Source: Verrucomicrobiales bacterium
Lineage (GTDB): Bacteria > Verrucomicrobiota > Verrucomicrobiia > Limisphaerales > CANJXF01
Reading direction: 5' to 3'
Assembly: GCA_947478865.1 (NCBI GenBank)
Contig: CANJXF010000025.1
Coordinates: 1-58,593 of the forward strand
DNA: 58,593 bases
The position numbers and the translations under genes were made by a program. Below the pieces are notes generated by a model, which was not told the DNA's origin, did not search any database, and saw only the letters and a list, made by a program, of their open reading frames with translations. Below are positions 42,974 through 51,165 of the stretch, piece by piece. Position 1 is the stretch's first letter, and every line of letters starts with the position of its first letter.

Positions 42974-43875
42974 GGCTTTTTCGCAGCGCTCAAAATCTCC
43001 GCGACCAACTCGTCGCTGGTCCATTTGTTTTCCGGAATAATTTTTTGTATTTTGCCGTTTGTATCGATCACTGCTGTTCGCACATTGTGACTGATCGAGC
43101 CGCCCTCGCGCCAAAAGGTTTGGCCAAACTGTTCCGCGATGGCGGTGATTTCGACGAGGTCGCCGGTGAGGAAACTCCAGTGCTGCGGATCGTAGTTGAA
43201 ACGCGCCGCGTAATCTTTCAAGACGGCTGGCGTGTCTTTTTCCGGGTCAAAAGAGATCGTGAGCAAATGCCAGTTTGTTAATGCGTTGGGCAGCTCTTTT
43301 AATTTTTTCTGTGCCTCAGAAAAATTTTGCGAAAGCCGAGGACACATCGTCGGAAACGGACAGGTCGTGAAAATGAAATCAATCGCAACCGCTTGCCCCT
43401 TGAACTCACTCAAGCTGACCGCCTGCCCAAGCTGATTAGTGAAATGATATTCCGGCAGTGCATCTCCGACACTCAGCATATCGACATCGCGAACCCGTCG
43501 AAATGTGGAACGCGAAGGCGACTCGGTGGGCGGAACGTTCAGCTTCTTCACCTGATCGATCCAACCATCGTCGCATGTGACAATCATGCGAAATGAAATC
43601 GCGTCGCCGGGCTTCAGTCCTCGCAATTCATTCGTGTTTTTCGTTTCAAACTCCATCGTCATCGCCGCCATGTAATTCGGAATTTCCTCGTGCTTGATGA
43701 CGGCGCTTTTTCCATCGGGTTTGACCTCTTCAACCACTCCTTTGACCTGAAAGATTTGCTCGTTCGTGCTGGCAGACTTCTCCGTTGAGAAACTGTCCGG
43801 GCGTTTGCCGCACGATACACATACCACCGCAAAAATGATTGCGAAAACGAATCTGAGAAATTTCATCTGAACCAT
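42970..43875 (-). CDS. SCO1/SenC-family protein with N-terminal CusF-like copper domain
   Basis: A 301-residue exported protein with a short hydrophobic signal (about 5-20) and Cys22 as a possible, weakly matching lipid-attachment site. Residues about 42-118 resemble the CusF-like copper-binding domain that precedes some SCO proteins (VKGVVEEVKPDGKSAVIKHE, IPNYMAAMTMEF with the Met/His ligand set). Residues about 140-295 are the SCO1/thioredoxin fold: ALPEYHFTNQLGQ, then IDFIFTTCPFPTMCPRLSQ, where the two Cys are separated by five residues instead of the usual three, and SHNVRTAVIDTNG with the copper-ligand His. Role: copper delivery to the cytochrome oxidase CuA centre or copper/thiol redox. 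It stands alone, convergent with the permease. Confidence 0.9.
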   Translation of the reverse strand: MVQMKFLRFVFAIIFAVVCVSCGKRPDSFSTEKSASTNEQIFQVKGVVEEVKPDGKSAVIKHEEIPNYMAAMTMEFETKNTNELRGLKPGDAISFRMIVTCDDGWIDQVKKLNVPPTESPSRSTFRRVRDVDMLSVGDALPEYHFTNQLGQAVSLSEFKGQAVAIDFIFTTCPFPTMCPRLSQNFSEAQKKLKELPNALTNWHLLTISFDPEKDTPAVLKDYAARFNYDPQHWSFLTGDLVEITAIAEQFGQTFWREGGSISHNVRTAVIDTNGKIQKIIPENKWTSDELVAEILSAAKKP

Positions 43876-43930
43876 AGCCCCGCAATTTGGTTCAAGCCGG
43901 CTCCCTTTTGCAAGCGACGAAAACCGGATA

Positions 43931-43951
43931 GCACCTGCCTGCGGCAGGTGC
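43931..43951. repeat. REP-like perfect hairpin upstream of mntR
   Basis: GCACCTGCC pairs perfectly with GGCAGGTGC over a TGC loop. Related in sequence to 48458-48478 (GCATCTGCC/GGCGGGTGC) and to 12874-12895. No T-run, located in the 200-bp gap between the divergent SCO and mntR genes. Confidence 0.5.
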
Positions 43952-44077
43952 GGTTGCCATTCAGCATCCCGTGTTCGGGCTTCGAGTCCTCGCCTTTGAC
44001 ATTCCTTTCACCCGCTGGAGCAGGTTTTGCCCATCCGCCTTGCCAGACGTTCTCCGTCCATGCTTAATTCTTGGCGC

Positions 44078-44512
44078 ATGTCCACGCCGTCATTGCCGAG
44101 TCAAAGCGCGGAAGATTATCTCGAACGCATTCACGAGTTGATCGAGGAGAAGGGCTATGCCCGCGTCGTGGACATCGCGTCGTCGCTGCAAGTGCGGCAA
44201 GCTTCCGTCACCAGCATGGTGCAAAAGCTCGGCGAACTTGGTTATCTCAACTACGAAAAATATCGCGGCCTGATCCTCACCGACAAAGGCCGCGCCGTCG
44301 CCACGCAGATTCAAAAACGTCACGAAACTTTATCGCGATTTTTTTCCCTGTTCGGCTTGGATGAAGAAACGCAGCGTCACGACATCGAAGGCATCGAACA
44401 TCATCTCAGTCCGGAAACCGTGGAAATTCTTTCCAGCCTCGCCAAGTTTTTTGAAAGCAATCCCGAGACGTTGAAGCAGTTTTTGAAATCGAGAAAGCCG
44501 CGAAAGGACTAA
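44078..44512 (+). CDS. mntR: Manganese-responsive regulator MntR
   Basis: A 144-residue DtxR-family repressor. ATG 44078 gives a start equivalent to Bacillus MntR (SAEDYLERIHELIEEKGYAR). The winged helix (about 10-75) has VVDIASSLQVRQASVTSMVQ and YLNYEKYRGLILTDKG. Metal ligands match Bacillus MntR in order: Asp13 and Glu16 of EDYLERI, His in QKRHETL, and the Glu and His residues of DIEGIEHHL. There is no SH3-like FeoA domain, as in MntR rather than DtxR. It presumably represses manganese uptake when Mn(II) is sufficient; no mntH or mntABC gene is in the window. A metallopeptidase gene starts 4 bp after it. Confidence 0.92.
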   Translation: MSTPSLPSQSAEDYLERIHELIEEKGYARVVDIASSLQVRQASVTSMVQKLGELGYLNYEKYRGLILTDKGRAVATQIQKRHETLSRFFSLFGLDEETQRHDIEGIEHHLSPETVEILSSLAKFFESNPETLKQFLKSRKPRKD

Positions 44513-44516
44513 TATT

Positions 44517-44912
44517 GTGGAGATGGTAAGCCCTTCCGCCAATGGCGAGAAAGTGCCCGACTGGCAATGGCTGGTTTCAACCGCCAAAGCCGAAGTGGAT
44601 GATCTGATCACTTCTTTGCCCGAGCCAATCCGTTTGCCCGCGCAACAATTACCGCTCCACTTGGAACGGAATCCCGATCCATTCCGATACAGCGACATCG
44701 AGCCCGATACGTTGGGTCTTTTCGTCGGAAGTCCGCTCGCTGAAATCCACCTTTCCCATGGTGAAGTCGCCGCGCACATCGTTCTCTTTCTGGAAAATAT
44801 CTGGGCGGGCGATGAGGAGGATTACAAAAAGGAAGTTCGCATCACCTACTTTCACGAACTCGGCCATTTCCTCGGATTGGAAGAAGATGATTTGGAGGAT
44901 CGCGGGTTGTAG
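44517..44912 (+). CDS. Small zincin-type metallopeptidase
   Basis: A 131-residue cytoplasmic protein of the minimal metallopeptidase (zincin-1/DUF1025-like) family. GTG 44517 is preferred since AAAGGA ends 8 nt before it; ATG 44523 is an alternative. The zinc motif HELGHFLGLEEDDLEDRG at the C-terminus has the two His and Glu of HExxH and the conserved LEEDDL extension; LPLHLERNPDPFR and GLFVGSP are family blocks. These proteins are often annotated as possible peptidases; a cellular substrate is not known. It is co-transcribed with mntR by spacing. Confidence 0.88.
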   Translation: MEMVSPSANGEKVPDWQWLVSTAKAEVDDLITSLPEPIRLPAQQLPLHLERNPDPFRYSDIEPDTLGLFVGSPLAEIHLSHGEVAAHIVLFLENIWAGDEEDYKKEVRITYFHELGHFLGLEEDDLEDRGL

Positions 44913-44939
44913 GGCAGTGAATCTGCGGAAGTATCGGTC

Positions 44940-46196
44940 TTACGGAAACAACCCGCGAATCTTCTTTGCCTCCTGCACCCGTTTGATTCCCAGACTCAAC
45001 GCCGCCAGACGCATCGCGATTTTTTCTTTGCGGCTCATCGTGAGTGTTTGCGTGAAGGCGTGTTCCAGGATTCGGAAAAGTTTGTCCATCACTTCGGTCT
45101 CCGTCCAAAAAAAGCTCTGGAGATCCTGCACCCATTCAAAATAGGAAACGATCACGCCGCCCGCGTTGCAGAGGATGTCGGGAATGATAAAAATTTCCGG
45201 ACGCTGCTCCAAAATCGCATCGGCTTCAGGCGTGGTTGGACCGTTCGCCGCTTCGGCCAGAATCCGGCACTGGATTTTCGCAGCATTTTTCTCGGTGATT
45301 TGCCGTTCTAGCGCGGCGGGAACCAGAATATCGCATTTCAATTCCAACAATCTCTCGTTGCTGATTGGATCAGCTTCCTTGAATCCAACCACGCTTTTCG
45401 TTTCGGCGACAAATTTTTCCAATTCCCAGAGGTTAATTCCGTTCGCGTTGAACAATCCGCCAAACGCATCGCTGACCGCGACCACCTTCACGCCATATTT
45501 CGCGAGCGAAAATGCCGTAACGGAACCAACATTTCCAAATCCTTGCACAACGGCGGTGGCTTCACCGGCATTCATGCCGACCGTGTCCATCGCGCGATTG
45601 ATGAGATACGCCACGCCGCGGCCAGTGGATTCGCGGCGACCCAGCGAGCCTCCGAGCGCCACCGGTTTTCCGGTGACGATGCTCGGAACGGTGTAACCGG
45701 TGTGCATCGAATACGTGTCCATTATCCACGCCATGGTTTGCTCGTTCGTGCCGAGGTCGGGCGCCATCACATCGATTTGCGGCCCGATGAATGGAATCAT
45801 TTCCTGCGTGTAGCGGCGAGTGAGCCGTTCGAGTTCTCCTTTGGACAATGCACGCGGATCACAGCTGATGCCGCCCTTCGCGCCGCCGTAAGGCAAGCCG
45901 GTCAGCGCACATTTCCAGCTCATCCACATCGCGAGCGCCGCGACTTCGCCCAGCGTCACATCGGGATGATATCGCAATCCTCCCTTCGTTGGGCCGAGCG
46001 TCAGATGATGCTGCACCCGATAGCCGGAAAAAACCTGGACCGAACCGTCATCACACCGAATCGGCAGCGCGACGGTCATGGACCGTTTCGGAAATTTCAG
46101 ACGCGCCCGTTCGTTCTCGAGAATTTGCAAACGATCGGCCACGAGATCGAACTGCTGGCAAGCCATGCGGAAAGTCGGATGGTCGTAAATTTCCAT
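44940..46196 (-). CDS. gdhA: Glutamate dehydrogenase (Glu/Leu/Phe/Val family)
   Basis: A 418-residue enzyme of the hexameric class. GPTKGGLRYHPDVT and LPYGGAKGGISCDP hold the substrate and catalytic Lys residues; DVMAPDLGTNEQTMAWIMD has the catalytic Asp; the Rossmann motif is VVQGFGNVGSVTA, and ILAEAANGPTTPEAD binds the coenzyme end. The length of about 420 residues matches the NAD-type/archaeal-like class and not the 450-residue E. coli GdhA. Whether NADH or NADPH is used cannot be decided by eye. It interconverts glutamate and 2-oxoglutarate plus ammonia. Divergent from queE. Confidence 0.95.
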   Translation of the reverse strand: MEIYDHPTFRMACQQFDLVADRLQILENERARLKFPKRSMTVALPIRCDDGSVQVFSGYRVQHHLTLGPTKGGLRYHPDVTLGEVAALAMWMSWKCALTGLPYGGAKGGISCDPRALSKGELERLTRRYTQEMIPFIGPQIDVMAPDLGTNEQTMAWIMDTYSMHTGYTVPSIVTGKPVALGGSLGRRESTGRGVAYLINRAMDTVGMNAGEATAVVQGFGNVGSVTAFSLAKYGVKVVAVSDAFGGLFNANGINLWELEKFVAETKSVVGFKEADPISNERLLELKCDILVPAALERQITEKNAAKIQCRILAEAANGPTTPEADAILEQRPEIFIIPDILCNAGGVIVSYFEWVQDLQSFFWTETEVMDKLFRILEHAFTQTLTMSRKEKIAMRLAALSLGIKRVQEAKKIRGLFP

Positions 46197-46293
46197 GAAT
46201 CGAGCGTAGCACTCGCGCTTCGTCGGTCAATTCCCGGCGGCACCGGAATTTCTTCGCTTTGAAACAGTCCCGCGTTGGTTAGATTAAAAACGC

Positions 46294-47037
46294 ATGTCGG
46301 ACACGCTGAACATCAACGAAGTTTACTTGAGCATCCAAGGCGAAAGCACTTTTGCCGGGTTGCCCTGCATTTTTGTCCGGCTGACCGCGTGCAATTTGCG
46401 CTGTTCCTACTGCGACACCGCCTACGCTTTTACGGAGGGCGGAAAAAAATCGTTGGCTGAAATTCGTGAAAAGATCGACGATCTGGCCAGACCGTTTTCT
46501 CGCTCGAAACTCAAACCTCAAAGCCTGAACCTTCCCCTAGTTGAATTGACCGGTGGCGAACCGCTGCTCCAAAAAAATTCGTTGCCGCTCATGAAATCGC
46601 TCTGCGACGACGGCTTTACTGTCCTCATCGAGACGAGTGGCGCGCTGGATATTTCTCAGGTCGATCCACGCATTCACCGCATTATGGATTTGAAATGTCC
46701 CAGCAGCGGCGAGTCCGAACGCAATCGGCTGGAAAATATTTCGCATCTGAAAGCCACGGACGAAATCAAATTCGTGATCGGCACCCAGCAGGACTATGAC
46801 TGGGCGAAACAAAAACTCGTCGAATACAGGCTCGCTGAGATTTGCCCCATTCTCTTTTCATGGGTGGCACCGCTGCAGCCGCATCAACAGGACAAGTCGT
46901 TGAAAAAAGCCCCGGAAGGGCAAACGCCGATTTCGCGCAAAGATCTCGTGGAGAAAATCACAGCCGATGCGCTGCCAGTCCGTTTTCAATTGCAGATGCA
47001 CAAATTCATTTGGCCGCCTGACGAACGCGGGGTTTAG
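46294..47037 (+). CDS. queE: 7-carboxy-7-deazaguanine synthase QueE
   Basis: A 247-residue radical SAM enzyme. NEVYLSIQGESTFAG is the QueE opening, and CNLRCSYC provides the cysteines Cx3Cx2C that bind the 4Fe-4S cluster (about residues 33-40), followed by DTAYAF. VELTGGEPLLQ is the SAM-binding motif (GGEP), IETSGALD follows. The C-terminus is normal. It converts 6-carboxytetrahydropterin into CDG on the route to queuosine. The other queuosine genes (queD, queC) are not next to it. No preQ1 riboswitch-like pattern was recognised upstream in the 97-bp gap. Confidence 0.94.
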   Translation: MSDTLNINEVYLSIQGESTFAGLPCIFVRLTACNLRCSYCDTAYAFTEGGKKSLAEIREKIDDLARPFSRSKLKPQSLNLPLVELTGGEPLLQKNSLPLMKSLCDDGFTVLIETSGALDISQVDPRIHRIMDLKCPSSGESERNRLENISHLKATDEIKFVIGTQQDYDWAKQKLVEYRLAEICPILFSWVAPLQPHQQDKSLKKAPEGQTPISRKDLVEKITADALPVRFQLQMHKFIWPPDERGV

Positions 47038-47144
47038 AACCACGAATGGACACGAATAAACACGAAACTCTTGCGCGGGCGGATGATCGCCCAGTTTCCA
47101 TTCCCTTCGCTTTGGGTTCGCGTCCATCATGTCCGTTCGTGGTT
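47038..47144. repeat. 107-bp element with 15-bp imperfect inverted ends
   Basis: AACCACGAATGGACA (47038-47052) and TGTCCGTTCGTGGTT (47130-47144) are complementary with one mismatch, and an inner GGGCG/CGCCC stem lies near the middle. The element fills exactly the gap between queE and the aminotransferase gene. A-C-C-A-C-G-A-A-type ends are a recurrent extragenic repeat in this phylum (from memory). It looks like a MITE-sized mobile or REP-type sequence. Confidence 0.55.
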
Positions 47145-47149
47145 AACAG

Positions 47150-48436
47150 ATGAAAACGAAAAAAACTCTCGCGCTGCTCCGCCAATACGAATCGCGCAAC
47201 GTGACGTTCGTTGAACCGGACGGCTCGTGGCCCATAGTTTGGGAGCGCGCCAAGGGTGTTCACGTTTGGGATGCCGAAGGTAAAAAATATCTCGACCTCA
47301 CTGCGGCGTTTGGCGTGGCTGCCGCAGGACATGCCAACCCGAACGTCGTCAAAGCCGGCCAGCGGCAAATGGCGAAGCTGCTTCACGCAATGGGCGATGT
47401 TCACCCGCACGAACTCAAGGCGAAGCTCGCGCGTGAACTGAGCAAAATCACCTTTGAACGTTGGAGCAAAGCCTCCGGCAAAACCATTTTTTGTAACTCT
47501 GGTTTTGAAGCCGTCGAAGCCGCCCTGAAATCGTCATTGCTCGCGACCGGCAAACGCGGAGTCATTGCATTTTCTGGCGCATATCACGGCCTTGGTTACG
47601 GTGCGCTCAACGCCACCCATCGCGATCATTTTCGAACTTCATTTAGTACGCAGCTCCGGGAATTCTGTAGCTTCGCCTCATTCCCCGGTTCGGCGAAGGA
47701 CTTGGATGAAGTTGCGAGCGCGATCCGCGGTTATTTTCGCCGACACAAAATCGGAGCGATTCTGGTTGAGCCGATTCAGGCGCGCGGCGGAATCAATCTT
47801 CCTCCGTCGGGATTTCTCCCGCTGCTGCGCAAAATCTGTGACGAAAACCGAGCGCTGCTTATTCTCGATGAGATTTATACCGGCTTTGGTCGCACCGGAA
47901 AATGGTTCGCCTGCGAGCACACCCGAACCGTTCCCGATCTTATTTGCCTTGGCAAAGCATTGAGCGGTGGCTTCCCGATTTCGGCCTGCGTCGGGCGCGC
48001 GGAGGTGATGGATGCAGCGTGGCCGCCGTCGTCCGGCGAGGCGATTCATACCAGCACATTTCTTGGTCATCCCGTCGGTTGTGCCATGGCGCTGGCGCAA
48101 ATCGACGAGGTCAGGAAGAGAGGTTTGGTCGGGCAAAGCGCTGCGCGCGGGAGATTTTTGCTCGACGAAATAAGAACGCAAATTTCGACTTCCAAATTTC
48201 GAATCGAAGTTCGCGGAATCGGTTTGATGGCGGGTTTGGAATTGAAAAATCTGGACGGCTCGCCCGCAACTACGGCTAGCTTGAAAATTATCAAAACAAT
48301 GCTGCATCACGGGTTTATTCTTTTGCCGGAAGGCGAACACGCGAACGTGATCAGCTTCACCCCGCCGCTGACGATTTCCGAAAGTGATTTGAGAATGACA
48401 ACGCGAGAATTAAACCGAGTCTTAAATTCATTATGA
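47150..48436 (+). CDS. Class III PLP-dependent aminotransferase
   Basis: A 428-residue enzyme of the acetylornithine/4-aminobutyrate/ornithine aminotransferase class. Landmarks: VWDAEGKKYLDLTAAFGVAAAGH (N-terminal), NSGFEAVEAALKSS (PLP phosphate loop), SGAYHGLGYGAL (aromatic stacking the cofactor), VEPIQARGGI, LLILDEIYTGFGRTGKWFA (PLP-ring Asp) and LICLGKALSGGFPISA with the Schiff-base Lys. The variant GFEAVEAAL replaces the more usual G-T-E-A-N-E. Donor specificity is undetermined and no arginine or GABA pathway gene is adjacent. It follows the 107-bp element, so its promoter may lie within or near that element. Confidence 0.9.
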   Translation: MKTKKTLALLRQYESRNVTFVEPDGSWPIVWERAKGVHVWDAEGKKYLDLTAAFGVAAAGHANPNVVKAGQRQMAKLLHAMGDVHPHELKAKLARELSKITFERWSKASGKTIFCNSGFEAVEAALKSSLLATGKRGVIAFSGAYHGLGYGALNATHRDHFRTSFSTQLREFCSFASFPGSAKDLDEVASAIRGYFRRHKIGAILVEPIQARGGINLPPSGFLPLLRKICDENRALLILDEIYTGFGRTGKWFACEHTRTVPDLICLGKALSGGFPISACVGRAEVMDAAWPPSSGEAIHTSTFLGHPVGCAMALAQIDEVRKRGLVGQSAARGRFLLDEIRTQISTSKFRIEVRGIGLMAGLELKNLDGSPATTASLKIIKTMLHHGFILLPEGEHANVISFTPPLTISESDLRMTTRELNRVLNSL

Positions 48437-48457
48437 ACGCAGCCAAACAACCGGGCG

Positions 48458-48478
48458 GCATCTGCCTCAGGCGGGTGC
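48458..48478. repeat. REP-like hairpin downstream of the aminotransferase gene
   Basis: GCATCTGCC pairs with GGCGGGTGC with two G-T wobbles over a TCA loop. Same size and geometry as 43931-43951. Confidence 0.45.
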
Positions 48479-48575
48479 GAATCAATTTCCATTCGATCTT
48501 GGGTGTTCAAGACTCGATGTTCGATGTTAGAAAGAACAAATTCACACCAACCGGGGGCAGCTCTTACGCGCGATT

Positions 48576-49427
48576 ATGACACTCTCCGAAATGCGCAAGA
48601 TCTTGAGCGAAGGCGACATTCAGTTGACGAAGTCGCTTGGGCAAAATTTCTTACACGACCAAAATCAACTCCAGAAAATCGTATCATCTGCGGAGCTGAC
48701 AAGTTCCGACAAAGTTCTGGAAATCGGCCCGGGGCTTGGGCCGTTGACCGAACTGCTGGTCGCAAATGCCGGCGAAGTCCTGGCCATCGAAAAGGACAAA
48801 CGGTTGGTTGAATTTCTGCAGAAGAAGTTTTCCGGGGAAAAAAAGCTCACGCTCATCCACGATGACGCATTGGAAGTTTTGAAACGCGAAAAACGCGATT
48901 GGTCTGGGTGGAAACTGGTTGCCAATTTGCCCTATTCCGTTGCGTCTCCGATCCTGGTGGAGTTGGCGGAAATGCCCGGCATTCCAGAGAAAATTGTGAC
49001 GACGTTGCAAATCGAAGTCGCGCAGCGAATCGTTGCCAATGCGGACGATGATGACTACGGCATCCTGTCGCTGCTCATGCAACTTCGCTATGACCCGCAA
49101 GGTTGGTTCAAGATTCCTTCCGTCTGCTTTTTTCCTGAGCCGGATGTGGATTCGGCGTGCATCGTGTTGAATCGCCGCCCAGCGCCACTTCTCAACCCGG
49201 AAGAGTCGGAACTTTTCAAAAAGATCGTGAAACGCGCTTTGTCGCAACGCCGCAAAATGATGCTAAAACTGCTGAAACAGGATTGGCCGAAAGAAAAATT
49301 GGCAAGCGCATTTGCCGCGTTAAATATTTCGGTTCAAGAGCGGGCCGAAAAGGTCACCTTGGGCGATTTTGTGGCATTAACAAAAATATTGGGAACCGGC
49401 TCTGAGACTGCAGGAACTCCGCTTTAA
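48576..49427 (+). CDS. rsmA: 16S rRNA dimethyladenosine transferase RsmA (KsgA)
   Basis: A 283-residue methyltransferase. LTKSLGQNFLHDQN is the diagnostic N-terminus, VLEIGPGLGPLTELL is the SAM-binding motif I, LIHDDALEV gives motif III, and LVANLPYSVASPIL is the catalytic NLPY motif IV. PEPDVDSACIVL and ALSQRRKMMLKLLK are the conserved C-terminal blocks. It dimethylates A1518 and A1519 of 16S rRNA during 30S assembly. It is followed 7 bp later by a Nudix hydrolase gene. An extra 15-residue Thr/Gly-rich tail is present after the family end. Confidence 0.96.
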   Translation: MTLSEMRKILSEGDIQLTKSLGQNFLHDQNQLQKIVSSAELTSSDKVLEIGPGLGPLTELLVANAGEVLAIEKDKRLVEFLQKKFSGEKKLTLIHDDALEVLKREKRDWSGWKLVANLPYSVASPILVELAEMPGIPEKIVTTLQIEVAQRIVANADDDDYGILSLLMQLRYDPQGWFKIPSVCFFPEPDVDSACIVLNRRPAPLLNPEESELFKKIVKRALSQRRKMMLKLLKQDWPKEKLASAFAALNISVQERAEKVTLGDFVALTKILGTGSETAGTPL

Positions 49428-49434
49428 ACGAAAA

Positions 49435-49938
49435 ATGAGCGACGAAATCTTTGACGTTGTAAACGATCGCGACGAAGTCATCGGCCAAAAATTGCGGCGC
49501 GAGGTTCATCGTGACGGCGACAAACATCGCGCGGTGCATGTGCTGGTGTTCAATGCTCGAGGTGAAGTTTTTTTGCAGAAACGATCGATGGCAAAAGACA
49601 CCTATCCTGGCACCTGGGATTCATCTTCTTCCGGCCATTTGGATTGCGGCGAGGATTACGATTCGTGTGCGATTCGCGAAGTGCGCGAGGAGCTGGGTTT
49701 GCATTTGGAGGAGTGCCCCAAGCCGCTGTTCAAAGTTGATGCGTGTTTGGAAACAGGCCAGGAATTCGTCTGGATTTACCGCTGCGAACACGAAGGGCCG
49801 TTCGTCTTGCAGCCAGAGGAAATTGAGCGTGGCGGCTGGTTCTCGCCGGGACTTGTTGCCGAATGGGTTTCGGAAAAGCCAGATGAATTTGCGAGCGCGT
49901 TTATATTGATTTGGAAGAAATACAGCGCAGAGATGTAG
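49435..49938 (+). CDS. Nudix hydrolase, Idi/YfcD-like
   Basis: A 167-residue hydrolase. It opens with DEIFDVVNDRDEVIGQKLRR and HVLVFNARGEVFLQKRS, the layout shared by Nudix proteins close to isopentenyl diphosphate isomerase and YfcD. The Nudix box is G-HLDCG-E-DYDSCAI-REVREELGL, a full G-x5-E-x7-RE-U-x-EE-x-G-U match. The length and lack of Idi-specific Cys/Glu residues argue for a nucleotide-diphosphate type hydrolase instead of a true isomerase. Likely co-transcribed with rsmA. Confidence 0.9.
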   Translation: MSDEIFDVVNDRDEVIGQKLRREVHRDGDKHRAVHVLVFNARGEVFLQKRSMAKDTYPGTWDSSSSGHLDCGEDYDSCAIREVREELGLHLEECPKPLFKVDACLETGQEFVWIYRCEHEGPFVLQPEEIERGGWFSPGLVAEWVSEKPDEFASAFILIWKKYSAEM

Positions 49939-49956
49939 AGCGGGATACTTAAAAAA

Positions 49957-50355
49957 TTATTTATCGAAGACCGTTCCCGCTGGACGCTCGACTAAATGGA
50001 GTAAATTGTTTTCCGCATCCTTGAAGAATAAAACCCTTCCTCCGCCGCCAGCTGGTTTGGGAGATTCGGAAAAGCTCGCGCCGCGCTTTTCAAGTTCCGT
50101 CTTGGCATGTTCGATGGAATCGACGCGTAGCGCGAGATGGCGCCAACCAGCCAGCGCATTGTCGGAAGTTTCCTTGAGCGAGAAATCACCCTCATAAATT
50201 TCCAGCATCAGTCCGCCCGCCAGTTGGAGAAAGAACGCCGGCGGCGTTTGCCCGTTTTCGAAGATCAGCTTTGCATCAAGCACGTGTTCATACCAATTCT
50301 TCAAGGCAACCGGATCACGGGCGGGCAGGCCAAGGTGTTCAATGCTGAATTTCAT
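49957..50355 (-). CDS. VOC-family (glyoxalase/bleomycin resistance-like) protein
   Basis: A 132-residue vicinal-oxygen-chelate fold protein. ATG 50353-50355 starts exactly at the first beta strand MKFSIEHLGLPARD; the longer frame upstream is not conserved-looking. Two beta-alpha-beta-beta-beta modules are visible. Putative metal ligands: His of IEHLGL, Glu of MLEIYEG, His of WRHLALRV and Glu of LHLVERP. GGRVLFFKDAENN is the typical FxDPxGN-like turn, here KDAENN. Function within VOC (glyoxalase, dioxygenase, resistance) cannot be decided. It is convergent with the Nudix gene and divergent from clpP. Confidence 0.85.
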   Translation of the reverse strand: MKFSIEHLGLPARDPVALKNWYEHVLDAKLIFENGQTPPAFFLQLAGGLMLEIYEGDFSLKETSDNALAGWRHLALRVDSIEHAKTELEKRGASFSESPKPAGGGGRVLFFKDAENNLLHLVERPAGTVFDK

Positions 50356-50510
50356 GTCCAGAAGTAAACCAGTCGCCAGACGATTTGCACCGAATTTCGT
50401 GCGGCACTTAATTTGCTTATTACGGAGTTGCGAAGGGAACGGGTAGGGCAGCTTGACGCTTGCGCAGGGCTCCGTTACGTTGCGCAAGAAGTCGAAAATG
50501 GATTTTTAAT

Positions 50511-51140
50511 ATGCAAAATTTTCTAATTCCGCACGTAATTGAGCAGACCGGGCGAGGCGAACGCGGCTACGATATCTATTCCCGTTTGCTGGTGGATCGC
50601 ATCGTTTTTCTGGGCACACCTGTTGACGATATGGTGGCAAATGTCATCATCGCGCAGCTCCTGTTTCTACAGATGTCTGATCCAAAAAAGGACATCCATC
50701 TCTACATTAATTCGCCAGGAGGCAGCGTAACGGCCGGTTTGGCGATCTACGACACAATGCAATTTCTCACCTGTGACGTGAATACCTATTGCATCGGCCA
50801 GGCGGCCAGCATGGGTGCCGTTCTGCTATGCGGTGGAACAAAAGGGAAGCGGTACGCGTTGCCCAATTCCAATATCATGATTCATCAGGTTCTCGGCGGT
50901 GCCGAAGGCCAGGCCAGCGACGTGGAAATCCGCGTGAAGTACATGCTCAAACTCAAGCAGCGCTTGAACGAGATCATCGCAAAACATTCTGGTCAACCTT
51001 ACGACGTCGTTGAAAAAGCCTGTGACCGCGACAATTTTATGACCCCTGAAGAAGCCAAAAAATTTGGCTTGGTGGACGACGTAGTCAAGTCGCGCAAAGA
51101 AATGCCAAATCTGCCGGAAAAAACGTCAGTGGTCCCATAA
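50511..51140 (+). CDS. clpP: ATP-dependent Clp protease proteolytic subunit
   Basis: A 209-residue serine protease. ATG 50511 gives the normal short N-terminus ([27 protein letters not shown] minus a propeptide); a frame extension to 50460 is not family-like. Catalytic Ser lies in [10 protein letters not shown], His in [11 protein letters not shown] and Asp in [12 protein letters not shown], so all three triad residues are present. [19 protein letters not shown] is the substrate-binding strand. It forms the tetradecameric chamber that ClpX, encoded 25 bp downstream, feeds with unfolded substrates. Confidence 0.97.
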   Translation: MQNFLIPHVIEQTGRGERGYDIYSRLLVDRIVFLGTPVDDMVANVIIAQLLFLQMSDPKKDIHLYINSPGGSVTAGLAIYDTMQFLTCDVNTYCIGQAASMGAVLLCGGTKGKRYALPNSNIMIHQVLGGAEGQASDVEIRVKYMLKLKQRLNEIIAKHSGQPYDVVEKACDRDNFMTPEEAKKFGLVDDVVKSRKEMPNLPEKTSVVP

Positions 51141-51165
51141 CCGATAAACATCAACGCAAATTCAC

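Noticed and set aside
46197-46293. preQ1 riboswitch upstream of queE
   Set aside because: The 97-bp gap shows no preQ1-I pseudoknot pattern.
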